Shown here: piece by piece, positions 37,562 to 45,799 of the stretch
How the letters are laid out: each line of letters begins with the position of its first letter
Numbering within the stretch: the first letter of the stretch is position 1
Source of the DNA: an uncultured Sunxiuqinia sp.
GTDB taxonomy: Bacteria > Bacteroidota > Bacteroidia > Bacteroidales > Prolixibacteraceae
Reading direction: 5' to 3'
NCBI RefSeq assembly: GCF_947495665.1
Contig: NZ_CANLZV010000001.1
Span: 434,001 to 498,000 of the forward strand
Length of the DNA stretch: 64,000 nucleotides
Made by a program: the position numbers and the translations under genes
The notes under the pieces: generated by a model
The model's input: the letters and a program-made list of their open reading frames with translations, nothing else
Database searches by the model: none
Told to the model about the DNA's origin: nothing

Positions 37562-38737
37562 ATGAAAAATTCGACTATGAAAATGAGATGGTTACTTGTG
37601 TTAATGCTGGCTGGGACTTCAGCATTTTACGCTAACGGCCAAAACACGGCTGACAAATTATTGGAATCGGAAGACCGGTTGAGTATTGGAGGGTATGCAC
37701 AGATCGATTACAATCAGCCTTTGTCATCTGATGTACACCAAAACGGGAATATGGACATCCACCGGCTGGTGATGATGTTCGCGTATCGGTTCAACGAGCG
37801 TACCCAGTTTGTTACCGAAATTGAATACGAACACGTTTCGGAAGTTTATGTAGAGCAGGCATTTTTGAACTACCGGATCAACCCTTGGCTGAACTTTCGC
37901 GGTGGACTGCTTTTAATTCCGATGGGGATTATTAACGAATACCACGAACCGGCGACTTACAATGGGGTGGAGCGTCCGAATCTGGACAGTAAGATCGTTC
38001 CTTCAACCTGGCGCGAAATTGGGGCCGGATTTACCGGAAACATTCAGAACCTGAACCTGAAATACCAGTTGTATGTGGTGAATGGTTTCAAAAGTTACGA
38101 CGATGGCGGCATTCTTCGCGGATCGGATGCCTTGCGCAAGGGACGCCAGAAAGGGGCTGAGTCAATCTTCACGCATCCCAACTTATCCGCCAAGTTCGAT
38201 TACTATGGTGTTCCGGGCCTGAAGCTAGGACTGAGCGCTTATTTGGGAGAAACCCAAACCAGCCTGTATGATGGCATTGCCAAGGATGACGTGGCGATGG
38301 AAGCCATGGCCGACTCTTCGGTGATTGGCTTGAATATGGTAGGGTTTGATGCCCGCTACTCAACCAACGGCTGGGTGTTTAAAGGGCAGCTGAACTATGC
38401 TTCGCTGAACAATACCGATGAGTACAATGCCTTTACCGGCAAAGATTTGGGCAGTGGCTTGTTTGGCTACTACCTGGAAGCCGGATACGATTTGTTGAAC
38501 CAGAAGGATACCGAGCAGAAACTGGTTCCATTTGTGCGCTACGAAAAATACAACACCCATCAGGATGTTGAGGGAATTGCGAAAAACCTGGCTTACGACC
38601 GGAGGGATATTACGGCTGGTATTGGCTGGTGGATGGCTCCCGGCGCAGTCTTAAAAGCCGACATGCAATGGTTCGGCAATGAAGCTACTGATGATTTTGA
38701 TACCCAGTTAAACCTTGGAATTGGGATATGGTTTTAA
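37562..38737 (+). CDS. Outer-membrane porin (phosphate-selective OprO/OprP-like)
   Basis: A 391-residue barrel with a signal peptide (about 1-27, ANGQ). The early strands LSIGGYAQIDYNQP and RFNERTQFVTEIEYEHV and the end LNLGIGIWF (terminal Phe) fit the OprO/OprP-like porin group. I place the start at ATG 37562, giving a clean signal; the open frame extends upstream to 37355 with no signal-like start. Its last 10 nt overlap the FMN-binding gene, which implies joint expression. Confidence 0.8.
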   Translation: MKNSTMKMRWLLVLMLAGTSAFYANGQNTADKLLESEDRLSIGGYAQIDYNQPLSSDVHQNGNMDIHRLVMMFAYRFNERTQFVTEIEYEHVSEVYVEQAFLNYRINPWLNFRGGLLLIPMGIINEYHEPATYNGVERPNLDSKIVPSTWREIGAGFTGNIQNLNLKYQLYVVNGFKSYDDGGILRGSDALRKGRQKGAESIFTHPNLSAKFDYYGVPGLKLGLSAYLGETQTSLYDGIAKDDVAMEAMADSSVIGLNMVGFDARYSTNGWVFKGQLNYASLNNTDEYNAFTGKDLGSGLFGYYLEAGYDLLNQKDTEQKLVPFVRYEKYNTHQDVEGIAKNLAYDRRDITAGIGWWMAPGAVLKADMQWFGNEATDDFDTQLNLGIGIWF

Positions 38738-39246
38738 GAAAACTTAGTATAGCAATGCTTGGCTTGTTGTTTGTCGCAACAAGCCAGGCCCCGCTTTTTG
38801 GAGCAGATGATGCCGGCTCTAAAAAGTTGCTGAAGCTTTTGAGTAAAGAGCTTCACCTGGAGCGTTCGGAACTGTCGGTTGAACCACTGGAAAACACCTG
38901 CCTGCAAAGTGAGTTTGTAGAAGATGTTTCGCGTGTTTTTCAGGGCGATAAAGCCATCGGTTTTGTGGTTTCGGCCGTGGGGAAGGGGCGTTACGATAGT
39001 TTTAACTACTTGGTTTATTACAACGAAGACCGGGAGGTTGAATTGGTGAGTGTAACGGCTTATTACTCCGACCATGGCAACGAAATAACCTCCAGGCGCT
39101 GGCTGCACCAGTTTAACGGTTACGATGGCGGCGACCTGGATTATGGCGACGAAGTGCAGGCCATTTCCGGTGCAACCCTGTCGGCAAGCTCCATTGCCAA
39201 AGGCATTCGCGAAATTACCATGCTGTTGCAGGATTGCAACTTTTAG
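38728..39246 (+). CDS. Periplasmic FMN-binding domain protein
   Basis: A 172-residue secreted protein (signal about 1-25, QAPLFGA) with an FMN_bind domain. The motif DEVQAISGATLSASS carries T150, the residue to which ApbE-type transferases attach FMN through phosphoester linkage in related proteins. It should act in extracytosolic electron transfer. It is coupled with the upstream porin by a 10-nt overlap; no ApbE gene is in this window. The partner oxidase or reductase is unknown. Confidence 0.82.
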   Translation: MVLRKLSIAMLGLLFVATSQAPLFGADDAGSKKLLKLLSKELHLERSELSVEPLENTCLQSEFVEDVSRVFQGDKAIGFVVSAVGKGRYDSFNYLVYYNEDREVELVSVTAYYSDHGNEITSRRWLHQFNGYDGGDLDYGDEVQAISGATLSASSIAKGIREITMLLQDCNF

Positions 39247-39449
39247 TTCACTTCAATTAAAGGACGATTTAGCACTTCCTTACTTCGTGTGGCGCTTGGC
39301 CAAGCTTTAAGCTGCAAGCGCGTTTGTTCGTGCTGGATTTTGTCCGTTTCTGAAATTACTTTCGGTTTATATTGTTCGGGTTTATGGGCGTAATAGCTGC
39401 TGCCAGGTTGCGGATTATGGGCGAAATTGGCTGTTGGAACCCGGATCAA
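39243..39449 (-). CDS. Doubtful short reading frame or gene remnant
   Basis: Minus-strand frame open from about 39510 down to a stop at 39243. Its residues look protein-like (for example KQWELIRVPTANFAHNPQPG), but no ATG occurs in frame; only a TTG at 39449 would serve. It overlaps the end of the FMN-binding gene by 4 nt. It may be a decayed gene or chance. Confidence 0.25.
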   Translation of the reverse strand: MIRVPTANFAHNPQPGSSYYAHKPEQYKPKVISETDKIQHEQTRLQLKAWPSATRSKEVLNRPLIEVN

Positions 39450-39769
39450 TTCCCATTGTTTCGCTCTTGAACAGGCTTGATATGACCTCTTTATAATCGT
39501 TCCAAATAAGTTTTATTCGCAAAAATATACTGATAAATATTGTATTTTGCATACGCTAAAAACGAACCATAGTTTGAAAGCGTGGATTTAGGTCCAGAAT
39601 TCAGTTATACCTACTCTTCTGAAAACATGATGTTAACGAGGATGGCTCCTGGAGGCTTTCAATAATAGTCGTTCAAAAATAGCGGGCAATCAGAATAGGC
39701 AATGTGCGGTTGAACAAGCCAGGCTAGTTTTGTAGCAATAGCATATCGGGGTATTTAAGTGAATAAACT
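39247..39769. other. Intergenic region before GNAT gene
   Basis: About 520 nt with the doubtful minus-strand frame on the left. On the right, TAGTTTTG (39725-39732) matches the -7 consensus 37 nt before the GNAT ATG, but the -33 position is weak (TGTG at 39703). I see no RNA gene or repeat. Confidence 0.4.
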
Positions 39770-40780
39770 ATGAAAATATTAGAAGTTGCCTGGGAGAACA
39801 TCTTAGTTGGAGTAATAACTGGTGGATTTATTGGAATCATGGCTTACCTGAAAAACTGGTATGCCAATTTTAGAATAGAAAGTAAGTTTCCTATTGCCGG
39901 AAGGTATTTGAGTAAGTTCGAGGATGAAATTGACGGGAATACGGTTGTTGTTTCTGCTCCTGCAGTTCTAAAGCAAAAGGGGCGGAAAATTTATGGTGAG
40001 ACGTCCTTGCCTGACGATAACCGAAAATGGATCATAGATGCTGAAATCTCAGCAGGCGGTCATATTCATGGCGTATATTATGCCGAAGACCCGCATGACA
40101 AGGGGATTGGTAATTTTTTCTTATTCATCAATTATAAAAAACATATGGAAGGGCTTTGGTCTGGTTTCGATTCGATTAATCAAAAAATTACCTCAGGGCG
40201 GTATTCGTTTGTTCCTGCGCTGGAGGACTTGCAAATTAAGGATGTTACCCGGTTGGAGTTAGCGCGCGTAATTGAAATAGCAGATAGTGAGTTGGGAAAA
40301 GATTACCTGGATGAAGGAATTAAAGATCAGATTTCACGACCCAATACCTTGTTCCGGGTGGCTGTTTCCAAAAAGGAAGGTATTTTAGGATTCTGCTATT
40401 CTTATATCTTAACGCCCGAGGAACTGGATGAGCAATTTGAATTAGCCGATTTTCCAAAGTCATTAAAAGTGTCTTCAAAAATAGCCGTTCTGAAGACGAT
40501 TGCAGTAAAGTCGATTCACCAAGGAAAAGGAGTGGGAAGCATTCTGATGGACGATGCGCTGGAATTGTATAAGCAAAATCAGATTGAGTCCGTTATTTGT
40601 GTGGCCTGGAAAAGTAAGAATGGTGTGAACATGGGCGGGCTCATGAATCTGTATGATTTTAACCTGCACCAGGAGATCAATAACTTTTGGAAAGAGGGAA
40701 GCATCGAGGAAGGGTATTCCTGTCCGGTATGCGGAAACCCCTGTCACTGTTCGGCTTTAATCTATACCAAGACCTTGTAA
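39770..40780 (+). CDS. Membrane-anchored GNAT acetyltransferase with Cys/His tail
   Basis: A 336-residue protein. One N-terminal membrane helix (about 9-28, ILVGVITGGFIGIMAYL) is followed by a beta-rich region (about 45-150) of unknown type, then a GNAT domain (about 155-300) with the acetyl-CoA loop HQGKGVGSIL. The C-terminus has the cluster CPVCGNPCHC (C318, C321, C325, H326, C327), likely a metal site. It is a single gene. The acyl acceptor is unknown, and I do not know this arrangement from a named family. Confidence 0.75.
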   Translation: MKILEVAWENILVGVITGGFIGIMAYLKNWYANFRIESKFPIAGRYLSKFEDEIDGNTVVVSAPAVLKQKGRKIYGETSLPDDNRKWIIDAEISAGGHIHGVYYAEDPHDKGIGNFFLFINYKKHMEGLWSGFDSINQKITSGRYSFVPALEDLQIKDVTRLELARVIEIADSELGKDYLDEGIKDQISRPNTLFRVAVSKKEGILGFCYSYILTPEELDEQFELADFPKSLKVSSKIAVLKTIAVKSIHQGKGVGSILMDDALELYKQNQIESVICVAWKSKNGVNMGGLMNLYDFNLHQEINNFWKEGSIEEGYSCPVCGNPCHCSALIYTKTL

Positions 40781-40878
40781 GTTTGTGCCGCCGCATACTT
40801 TCTTCGTTTGAATAAGGCTGATTCACCCATTTTCCCCATTGAAAAAACAAGGGTTCGGCCTGCCCAAATCTGGGGGAT

Positions 40879-40904
40879 CCGGGCATTTGAATAGGTATGC
40901 CCGG
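40879..40904. terminator. Hairpin between GNAT and ABC-F genes
   Basis: CCGGGCAT, 10-nt loop, ATGCCCGG between two converging genes. It has no T run, so the terminator call is tentative. Confidence 0.4.
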
Positions 40905-40941
40905 GAATACGTTTTCGAATTTTTAGAGATGAAAACTGCTT

Positions 40942-42810
40942 TTAGGCTTTCTCACTCAATTCCAGCCAACGCATTTCCTTTTCGTCCAGCTCATCAGTCA
41001 GTTCCCCAAAACGTTTGGATTTTTCGGTGAGCTCATCGGGCGTAAGATCGCCGGAGTTGAGTGCTTCTTCCAGCTCGCTCTTTTCTGTTTCCAGCTGGGC
41101 AATCGCTTGCTCCAGTTGCTCAAACTCCCGTTTTTCGTTAAAGCTCATTTTGGTTGAGGCCTTTTTCTTAGGCTTTTCCTGAACCGGTTTGGGCTTGGCG
41201 GCGGTTTCCGTTTTCTTGCGGGCTTCCTCTTCTTCCTCCATCTGGTTGCGGTAGATGGTATAGTTGCCCGGAAAGTCGCGGATGTTGCCATTGCCATCAA
41301 ACACAAACAGGTGATCCACAATTTTATCCATGAAATAGCGGTCGTGCGAAACAATGACCACGCAGCCGCCAAAAGCTGCCAGGTAATCCTCCAGCACGTT
41401 CAGCGTCATAATGTCGAGGTCGTTGGTGGGCTCATCCAGAATCAGGAAGTTTGGGTTTTCCATCAGGATGGTGCACAGGTAAAGGCGCCGGCGTTCGCCA
41501 CCGCTGAGCTTTTCCACCAGGTTGTATTGCGTTTCAGGTGGAAACAAAAAGCGGGTCAGCAGCTGGCTGGCCGTCATTTTCTGTCCATCTTCAAACTGAA
41601 TGACTTCCGCAATGTTTTTGATGACATCAATCACTTTCTCGTCGGGCCTAAAGTCAATGCCTTGCTGGCGGTAGTAGCCAATGCGGATGGTTTGTCCCCA
41701 GTCAATGGTTCCTGAATCGGGCGTAATTGCACCGGTAATCACGTTGAGGAAGGTGGATTTGCCGGTTCCGTTTTTCCCAACGATACCTACTTTTTCGAAG
41801 CGCGAAAATTTGTAGCTGAAATCGGTGATGAGTTGCAGATCGTCGTACCCCTTGGAGACGTGTTCCAGTTCCAGAATCTTTTTCCCCATGCGCGAGGAAG
41901 CCATGTTCAGTTCCAGGTTATCATCCTGGCGGCTTTTGCTGGCTTTTTCTTTCAATTCATGAAACTGATCGACCCGGTATTTGGCTTTGTGGCTTCGTGC
42001 TTTGGGCATTCGGCGCATCCATTCCTGTTCAGTACGCAGCAGGTTTTTGGCCTTCTCGGTCGAAGCTTGTTCCTGCTCAATGCGTTCCTGTCTTTTTTGC
42101 AGGTAATAACTGTAATTCCCCTGGTAGTCGTAAGTCTGGTTTTGGTCAATCTCGATAATCTCGTTACACACCCGGTCCAGAAAATAGCGGTCGTGCGTGA
42201 CCATAAACAAGGTGCAGTTGGTCTTTTCGAGGTAAAGCTCCAGCCACTCAATCATGTCCAGATCCAGGTGGTTGGTTGGCTCATCGAGCAACAGCAGGTC
42301 GGGTTCGTTTACCAAAACGTTGGCCAGCGCCAGACGCTTTTTTTGTCCGCCGGAAAGTTCGCCAACCCGTTGATCAAAATCCGTGATTTTAAGTTGACTC
42401 AGAATTTGCTTCACCCGCACGTCAAAATCCCAGGCGTTCAGCTCCTCCATTTTAACCGTCAGGCGTTCAATGGCTTTTTGGTCCTGGTGCTTGATGGCCG
42501 CCTCAAATTCGGCAATCACATCCAGCGATGGGTTGTCCGATCGCAAGGCCTCTTGCAGCACCGTCAGGTTGTCGTCCAGGTCCGGATCCTGCCGGAGGTA
42601 ACCGATTTTGATGTCGTTGGTGCGGGTAATTTGTCCGCTGTCCGGCGTATCAAATCCGGCAATAATTTCCATCAAGGTAGTTTTTCCGGCGCCATTTTTA
42701 GCAATCAAGGCTACCTTCTGGTCCTTGAAAATGGTGAAGGAAATGTCTTCGAACAGCATCTGTTCGCCATATCTTTTCGATATCGATTCGGCCTGCAAAT
42801 AGGGGATCAT
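40942..42810 (-). CDS. ABC-F ATPase (Uup-like)
   Basis: A 622-residue cytoplasmic protein with two ATP-binding cassettes and no membrane part; ABC-F proteins act on ribosomes, and the Uup subgroup has a C-terminal coiled coil. Walker A sites are KNGAGKTT and KNGTGKST; signatures are LSGGQKKRLAL and LSGGERRRLYL; both are followed by LLDEPTNHLD and ILDEPTNDLD. The charged linker (about 520-560) and C-terminal coiled coil (about 560-622) support Uup. I set the start at MIPYLQAESIS (42810) rather than seven codons earlier. Confidence 0.92.
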   Translation of the reverse strand: MIPYLQAESISKRYGEQMLFEDISFTIFKDQKVALIAKNGAGKTTLMEIIAGFDTPDSGQITRTNDIKIGYLRQDPDLDDNLTVLQEALRSDNPSLDVIAEFEAAIKHQDQKAIERLTVKMEELNAWDFDVRVKQILSQLKITDFDQRVGELSGGQKKRLALANVLVNEPDLLLLDEPTNHLDLDMIEWLELYLEKTNCTLFMVTHDRYFLDRVCNEIIEIDQNQTYDYQGNYSYYLQKRQERIEQEQASTEKAKNLLRTEQEWMRRMPKARSHKAKYRVDQFHELKEKASKSRQDDNLELNMASSRMGKKILELEHVSKGYDDLQLITDFSYKFSRFEKVGIVGKNGTGKSTFLNVITGAITPDSGTIDWGQTIRIGYYRQQGIDFRPDEKVIDVIKNIAEVIQFEDGQKMTASQLLTRFLFPPETQYNLVEKLSGGERRRLYLCTILMENPNFLILDEPTNDLDIMTLNVLEDYLAAFGGCVVIVSHDRYFMDKIVDHLFVFDGNGNIRDFPGNYTIYRNQMEEEEEARKKTETAAKPKPVQEKPKKKASTKMSFNEKREFEQLEQAIAQLETEKSELEEALNSGDLTPDELTEKSKRFGELTDELDEKEMRWLELSEKA

Positions 42811-42923
42811 ACACAATTTTCTTTGGCGCAAAAATAGAAATTATAATTGGCAATTAGGACTAGCCCCGAAAGCCACAGACCGAATTCCGTATTTTTCCTG
42901 CAAATATGGCTTGGGAGGAGCGT

Positions 42924-42956
42924 ATTGAACGGGTGACTCCCAGTCGCCTGCTCAAT
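42924..42956. repeat. 33-nt palindromic element (arm type 2), left copy
   Basis: ATTGAACGGGTGACT, CCC, AGTCGCCTGCTCAAT: 15-nt imperfect arms around a 3-nt centre. It matches the copy at 43767-43799, and the two flank the PD-(D/E)XK-like gene. Confidence 0.7.
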
Positions 42957-42974
42957 AAAATGGAGTAGGGTGCG

Positions 42975-43007
42975 AGTAAGGGCTTCACTCGAAGTGAAGC
43001 CCTTACT
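42975..43007. repeat. 33-nt REP palindrome (arm type 1)
   Basis: AGTAAGGGCTTCACT, CGA, AGTGAAGCCCTTACT: perfect 15-bp arms. It is the same sequence family as the elements around the transposase gene near 46 kb. Confidence 0.85.
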
Positions 43008-43114
43008 TCCACAGAGGCTTTTATCGGAAACGAAATGAAAAGTGTCGTTGGTATAAGTATCTAGCGTTCTGAAAGCTATATTTGACTAAGCAAAACTAAA
43101 CAGGAGGACTTAAG

Positions 43115-43735
43115 ATGATAGACCTAAGTGAAATTAAAGCAAAGCCCAAAACAGGTGAAGAATGGCTAACGGATAATGGACAAAAGACAAACTATAACTT
43201 GTTAGACTTTTGGAAATGGAGCGTTTCTGATATTCTAAGTAATGCAACTCGCGGCAGATTTGCAGAATTTATTGTAGGAACTGCTATTGGCCTTAATCCT
43301 GAAAACTTAAGAGATGAATGGGATGCATATGACCTGACAACTGAAGGTGGAATAAAGATAGAAGTCAAGTCTGCCGCATATATCCAAAGTTGGAGTCAAA
43401 AGAGGTTTTCACCTATTTCATTCTCAATAAAAGCATCTAGATCTTGGGAAGGGGATGTCCAGCGTGGACAGGCCTGTAGACATGCAGATATCTATGTTTT
43501 CTGTCATTTGAAACATAAAGATCAAGATACAATTGATCCGCTAAAAATGGAGCAATGGGACTTTTATGTATTGCCAACTTATATACTTGATAACTATGAA
43601 AGAAGTCAAAGTTCAATTACTATAGCTTCTTTGAAGAAACTGGCTGAGGCTGTAAAATATGGAGTTTTAAAAAATGAGATAATAGAAGCTTATGAAAAGC
43701 AAAAAAAATACAAGCCAGATCTGCGCCTTTTTTGA
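43115..43735 (+). CDS. PD-(D/E)XK nuclease-like protein
   Basis: A 206-residue soluble protein with a likely PD-(D/E)XK core: D70/D73 in EWDAYDL and E83-V-K85 in IKIEVKSA, preceded by the helix RGRFAEFIVGTAIG. The C-terminal half has strands DIYVFCHL and WDFYVLPT. I do not recognise a named restriction enzyme, and no methyltransferase is adjacent. It has a strong AGGAGG 9 nt before the ATG and is more AT-rich than its neighbours. Matching 33-nt palindromes lie on both sides, pointing to an inserted unit. Nuclease activity is inferred from the motif only. Confidence 0.65.
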   Translation: MIDLSEIKAKPKTGEEWLTDNGQKTNYNLLDFWKWSVSDILSNATRGRFAEFIVGTAIGLNPENLRDEWDAYDLTTEGGIKIEVKSAAYIQSWSQKRFSPISFSIKASRSWEGDVQRGQACRHADIYVFCHLKHKDQDTIDPLKMEQWDFYVLPTYILDNYERSQSSITIASLKKLAEAVKYGVLKNEIIEAYEKQKKYKPDLRLF

Positions 43736-44072
43736 GAGAAGTGATTCGTGATTAGGGGCTGAGCTTATTGGGCAGGCGACTCCAAGTCAGCTGCTCAATA
43801 AATGGAAGGAAAAGCTACAGACGGGATCTCTCGAAATCATCTGATCGGTAAGATCCTCCAATCAGCTCTATTAGCATCGCTTAGTTATAGTTAAAAGCTT
43901 GCAAGGTCTTATGTGTTAGCGCATACGGAAATCAAGAAATTACAACAGCATACTTAACTATTTGCTCCATTTGTTGTTTTAATCGGGTATGGTTGTCTCT
44001 GCTGAAGTTGAAGAATATGCAGCCCAGAGGAAATAGAGACGCCAAAGCATAAACAAATAAAAATTTTAGAAG
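43736..44072. other. Intergenic region with palindromic repeats
   Basis: Contains the right-hand type 2 palindrome (43767-43799) and a decayed half of the type 3 palindrome near 43828-43852 (CTCGAAATCATCTGATCGGT). No promoter for the following gene is clear. Confidence 0.5.
43767..43799. repeat. 33-nt palindromic element (arm type 2), right copy
   Basis: ATTGGGCAGGCGACT, CCA, AGTCAGCTGCTCAAT, same length and plan as the copy at 42924-42956, in the same orientation. Confidence 0.7.
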
Positions 44073-44486
44073 ATGAATAAGAGAAATTTAGTATTGGTTT
44101 TTTTACTTGCATGGACAAGTCTAACATTTGCGCAAGAAGCAAAATATCAGTTGTCGAGCCATATTCTTGATATTACTCAAGGAAAACCGGCCTCAAATGT
44201 GAAGATTAGTCTTTCAAAGCAAGACAACACCGGGGTATGGACAACCATTGAAGAACGAATAACGGATGAGAATGGTCGGATCAATAATTTTTTGAAAGCC
44301 GAAAAAGGGATCAGTCACCAAGGAATTTATAAGCTGACTTACTACACCAAGCCGTATTTTAACGCCTTAGATCAAGAAAGTTTCTATCCATTTATTGAGG
44401 TTGTTTTTGAGTTGAAAGACAATAGTCATTACCATGTTCCCATAACATTAAGTCCGTTTGGATATTCGACGTACAGAGGGAATTAG
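44073..44486 (+). CDS. Secreted 5-hydroxyisourate hydrolase (transthyretin-like)
   Basis: A 137-residue protein with a signal peptide (about 1-21, SLTFAQ). The HIU hydrolase fold is clear: H30 in LSSHILD, R69 in DENGRI, H121 in YHVPITLSPFG, and the C-terminal tetrapeptide YRGN. The family normally ends in YRGS, where the Ser takes part in the active site; here it is Asn. The reaction hydrolyses 5-hydroxyisourate, a product of urate oxidation, but no other purine-degradation gene is nearby. It could have another periplasmic role. Confidence 0.85.
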   Translation: MNKRNLVLVFLLAWTSLTFAQEAKYQLSSHILDITQGKPASNVKISLSKQDNTGVWTTIEERITDENGRINNFLKAEKGISHQGIYKLTYYTKPYFNALDQESFYPFIEVVFELKDNSHYHVPITLSPFGYSTYRGN

Positions 44487-44865
44487 AAATTCACCCAACA
44501 GCCCTAAAGCAAGAGGTGTCTATAGTTATTGTTTTAGGTAGATCTGCTACTAATCGGATGACTCGAATTCATCCGATTAGTAAGTACTCTTGTTGTTCGG
44601 ATTAGTAAAACGGCTCATCTGTAATTTCTTAGGTCGACTATTTTTGATTTCTGTCCAAGTAGGTATATTTTTTTTTTCGGTGATTTTGTTGTAACTTTTT
44701 TTTCCGGTTTAAAAACTAACACATTCCTCTGCCATAGTACATGGCACGTTTAAAGCTTGAGGCTTAAACGATTCCCACACAAACTTCCGCGCTGAATACA
44801 ACTTGCAATTTGATGAAAATGCAGTGTATGTTTTATTTTTTTAATCCATTATTTAGTTAAGTACG
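44487..44865. other. Intergenic region with palindromes before fasciclin gene
   Basis: Holds the perfect type 3 palindrome (44549-44581), T-rich tracts at 44668-44704, and an interrupted inverted repeat CGTTTAA...TTAAACG at 44747-44770 that could be a regulatory site. No coding sequence is seen. Confidence 0.5.
44549..44581. repeat. 33-nt palindrome (arm type 3)
   Basis: ACTAATCGGATGA, 7-nt centre CTCGAAT, TCATCCGATTAGT. It shares the 33-nt length and the ACTCGAA centre with the type 1 elements but has different arms. Confidence 0.75.
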
Positions 44866-45507
44866 ATGAGGAAATTGCGATTATTGAACAAACTGACCTT
44901 ACTGATGGTGTTTGTTTTTACATTGTTTGTTGTTGGCTGTAACAAGGTTGACGACGGTATTATTCCCAATTCAATGGGGGATGAGAATTTAAAAAGTGGC
45001 AAAGCGATTAAAAAGGGTGACTTAACCATTGTTGAAATCGCGCTTGATTTTGCTGGTGATCCGGCAGATGCAGAGGGCGAATTCAATGAATTGGTTAAAG
45101 CGCTTCTCTTTGTCGATGCGGAGTTAGGAACCGGACTGGTAGGTGCCTTAAACGGAACCGATCAGTACACTGTTTTTGCTCCTACTGATGCGGCCTTTAT
45201 GGCGCTTTACAGTGCCCTTGGGGTTGGCGGAATCGATGAACTCCCGGCAGAACTGGTTCGGGATGTGCTACTTTATCATGTTACGGATGGCCGACGGGCT
45301 TCCAACAGTGTTGTTCCCAAAATGAATGTTCGCACTATTGAAACCCTTTTGGGAGTAAGTTTTATGGTAGACACGACGCCAATGATTACCGCAGTTGGCA
45401 ATACGGCTTATTTTGTTGAAATGGATGGGGCGCTTTTAATTAATGTTTCAGCCTCCAATGGAATTATTCACGTGATTGATACGGTAATTCTGCCTATTGT
45501 GCCGTAG
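44866..45507 (+). CDS. Fasciclin (FAS1) domain lipoprotein
   Basis: A 213-residue lipoprotein (lipobox FVVGC, Cys25) with one FAS1 domain from about 65 to 210. Typical FAS1 blocks are YTVFAPTDAAFMAL (H1), VLLYHVTDGR (the conserved YH), and NGIIHVIDTVILP (H2). FAS1 proteins mediate cell-surface or matrix adhesion. It is a single gene, likely displayed on the outer membrane. Confidence 0.9.
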   Translation: MRKLRLLNKLTLLMVFVFTLFVVGCNKVDDGIIPNSMGDENLKSGKAIKKGDLTIVEIALDFAGDPADAEGEFNELVKALLFVDAELGTGLVGALNGTDQYTVFAPTDAAFMALYSALGVGGIDELPAELVRDVLLYHVTDGRRASNSVVPKMNVRTIETLLGVSFMVDTTPMITAVGNTAYFVEMDGALLINVSASNGIIHVIDTVILPIVP

Positions 45508-45560
45508 CTCCCCTGCTCCTTGCTTGAGGATGGGAACGGAAATAGGCCTGATGCTCAGGT

Positions 45561-45634
45561 TTTCCCGCCTGCAGATTAAGCAGGGAGGCGAAAATACAAC
45601 TACAGCCCGGATAGCTTGATGTTATCCGGGCTGT
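45561..45634 (+). terminator. Hairpin pair after fasciclin gene
   Basis: An imperfect stem (TTTTCCCGCCTGC ... GCAGGGAGGCGAAAA) is followed by a perfect 12-bp stem ACAGCCCGGATA/TATCCGGGCTGT at 45602-45634. Only the first has flanking A and T runs. Confidence 0.5.
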
Positions 45635-45689
45635 TAGCATCCCGCCGGTATGGCCAGAGAGTAGGTGAGCGTATTGATCGAAACTTGCC

Positions 45690-45754
45690 AGTGAGGGCTT
45701 CACTTCATTCAGTAGCTTGCCAGTTAGGGCTTCACTTCAAGTGAAGCCCTTACT
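45690..45754. repeat. Composite REP element upstream of transposase gene
   Basis: A left half arm (AGTGAGGGCTTCACTT), a spacer CATTCAGTAGCTTGCC, then a full 33-nt type 1 palindrome (45722-45754). The same half-arm, spacer and palindrome layout recurs inside and after the transposase gene. Confidence 0.85.
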
Positions 45755-45799
45755 ATTCAAAACCTGCAAGACTTGCCGAATTTGCGTTAAAGTCGTAAT

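Noticed and set aside
41833-42837. 334-codon plus-strand reading frame
   Set aside because: It is the antisense shadow of the ABC-F gene, whose motifs are complete on the other strand.
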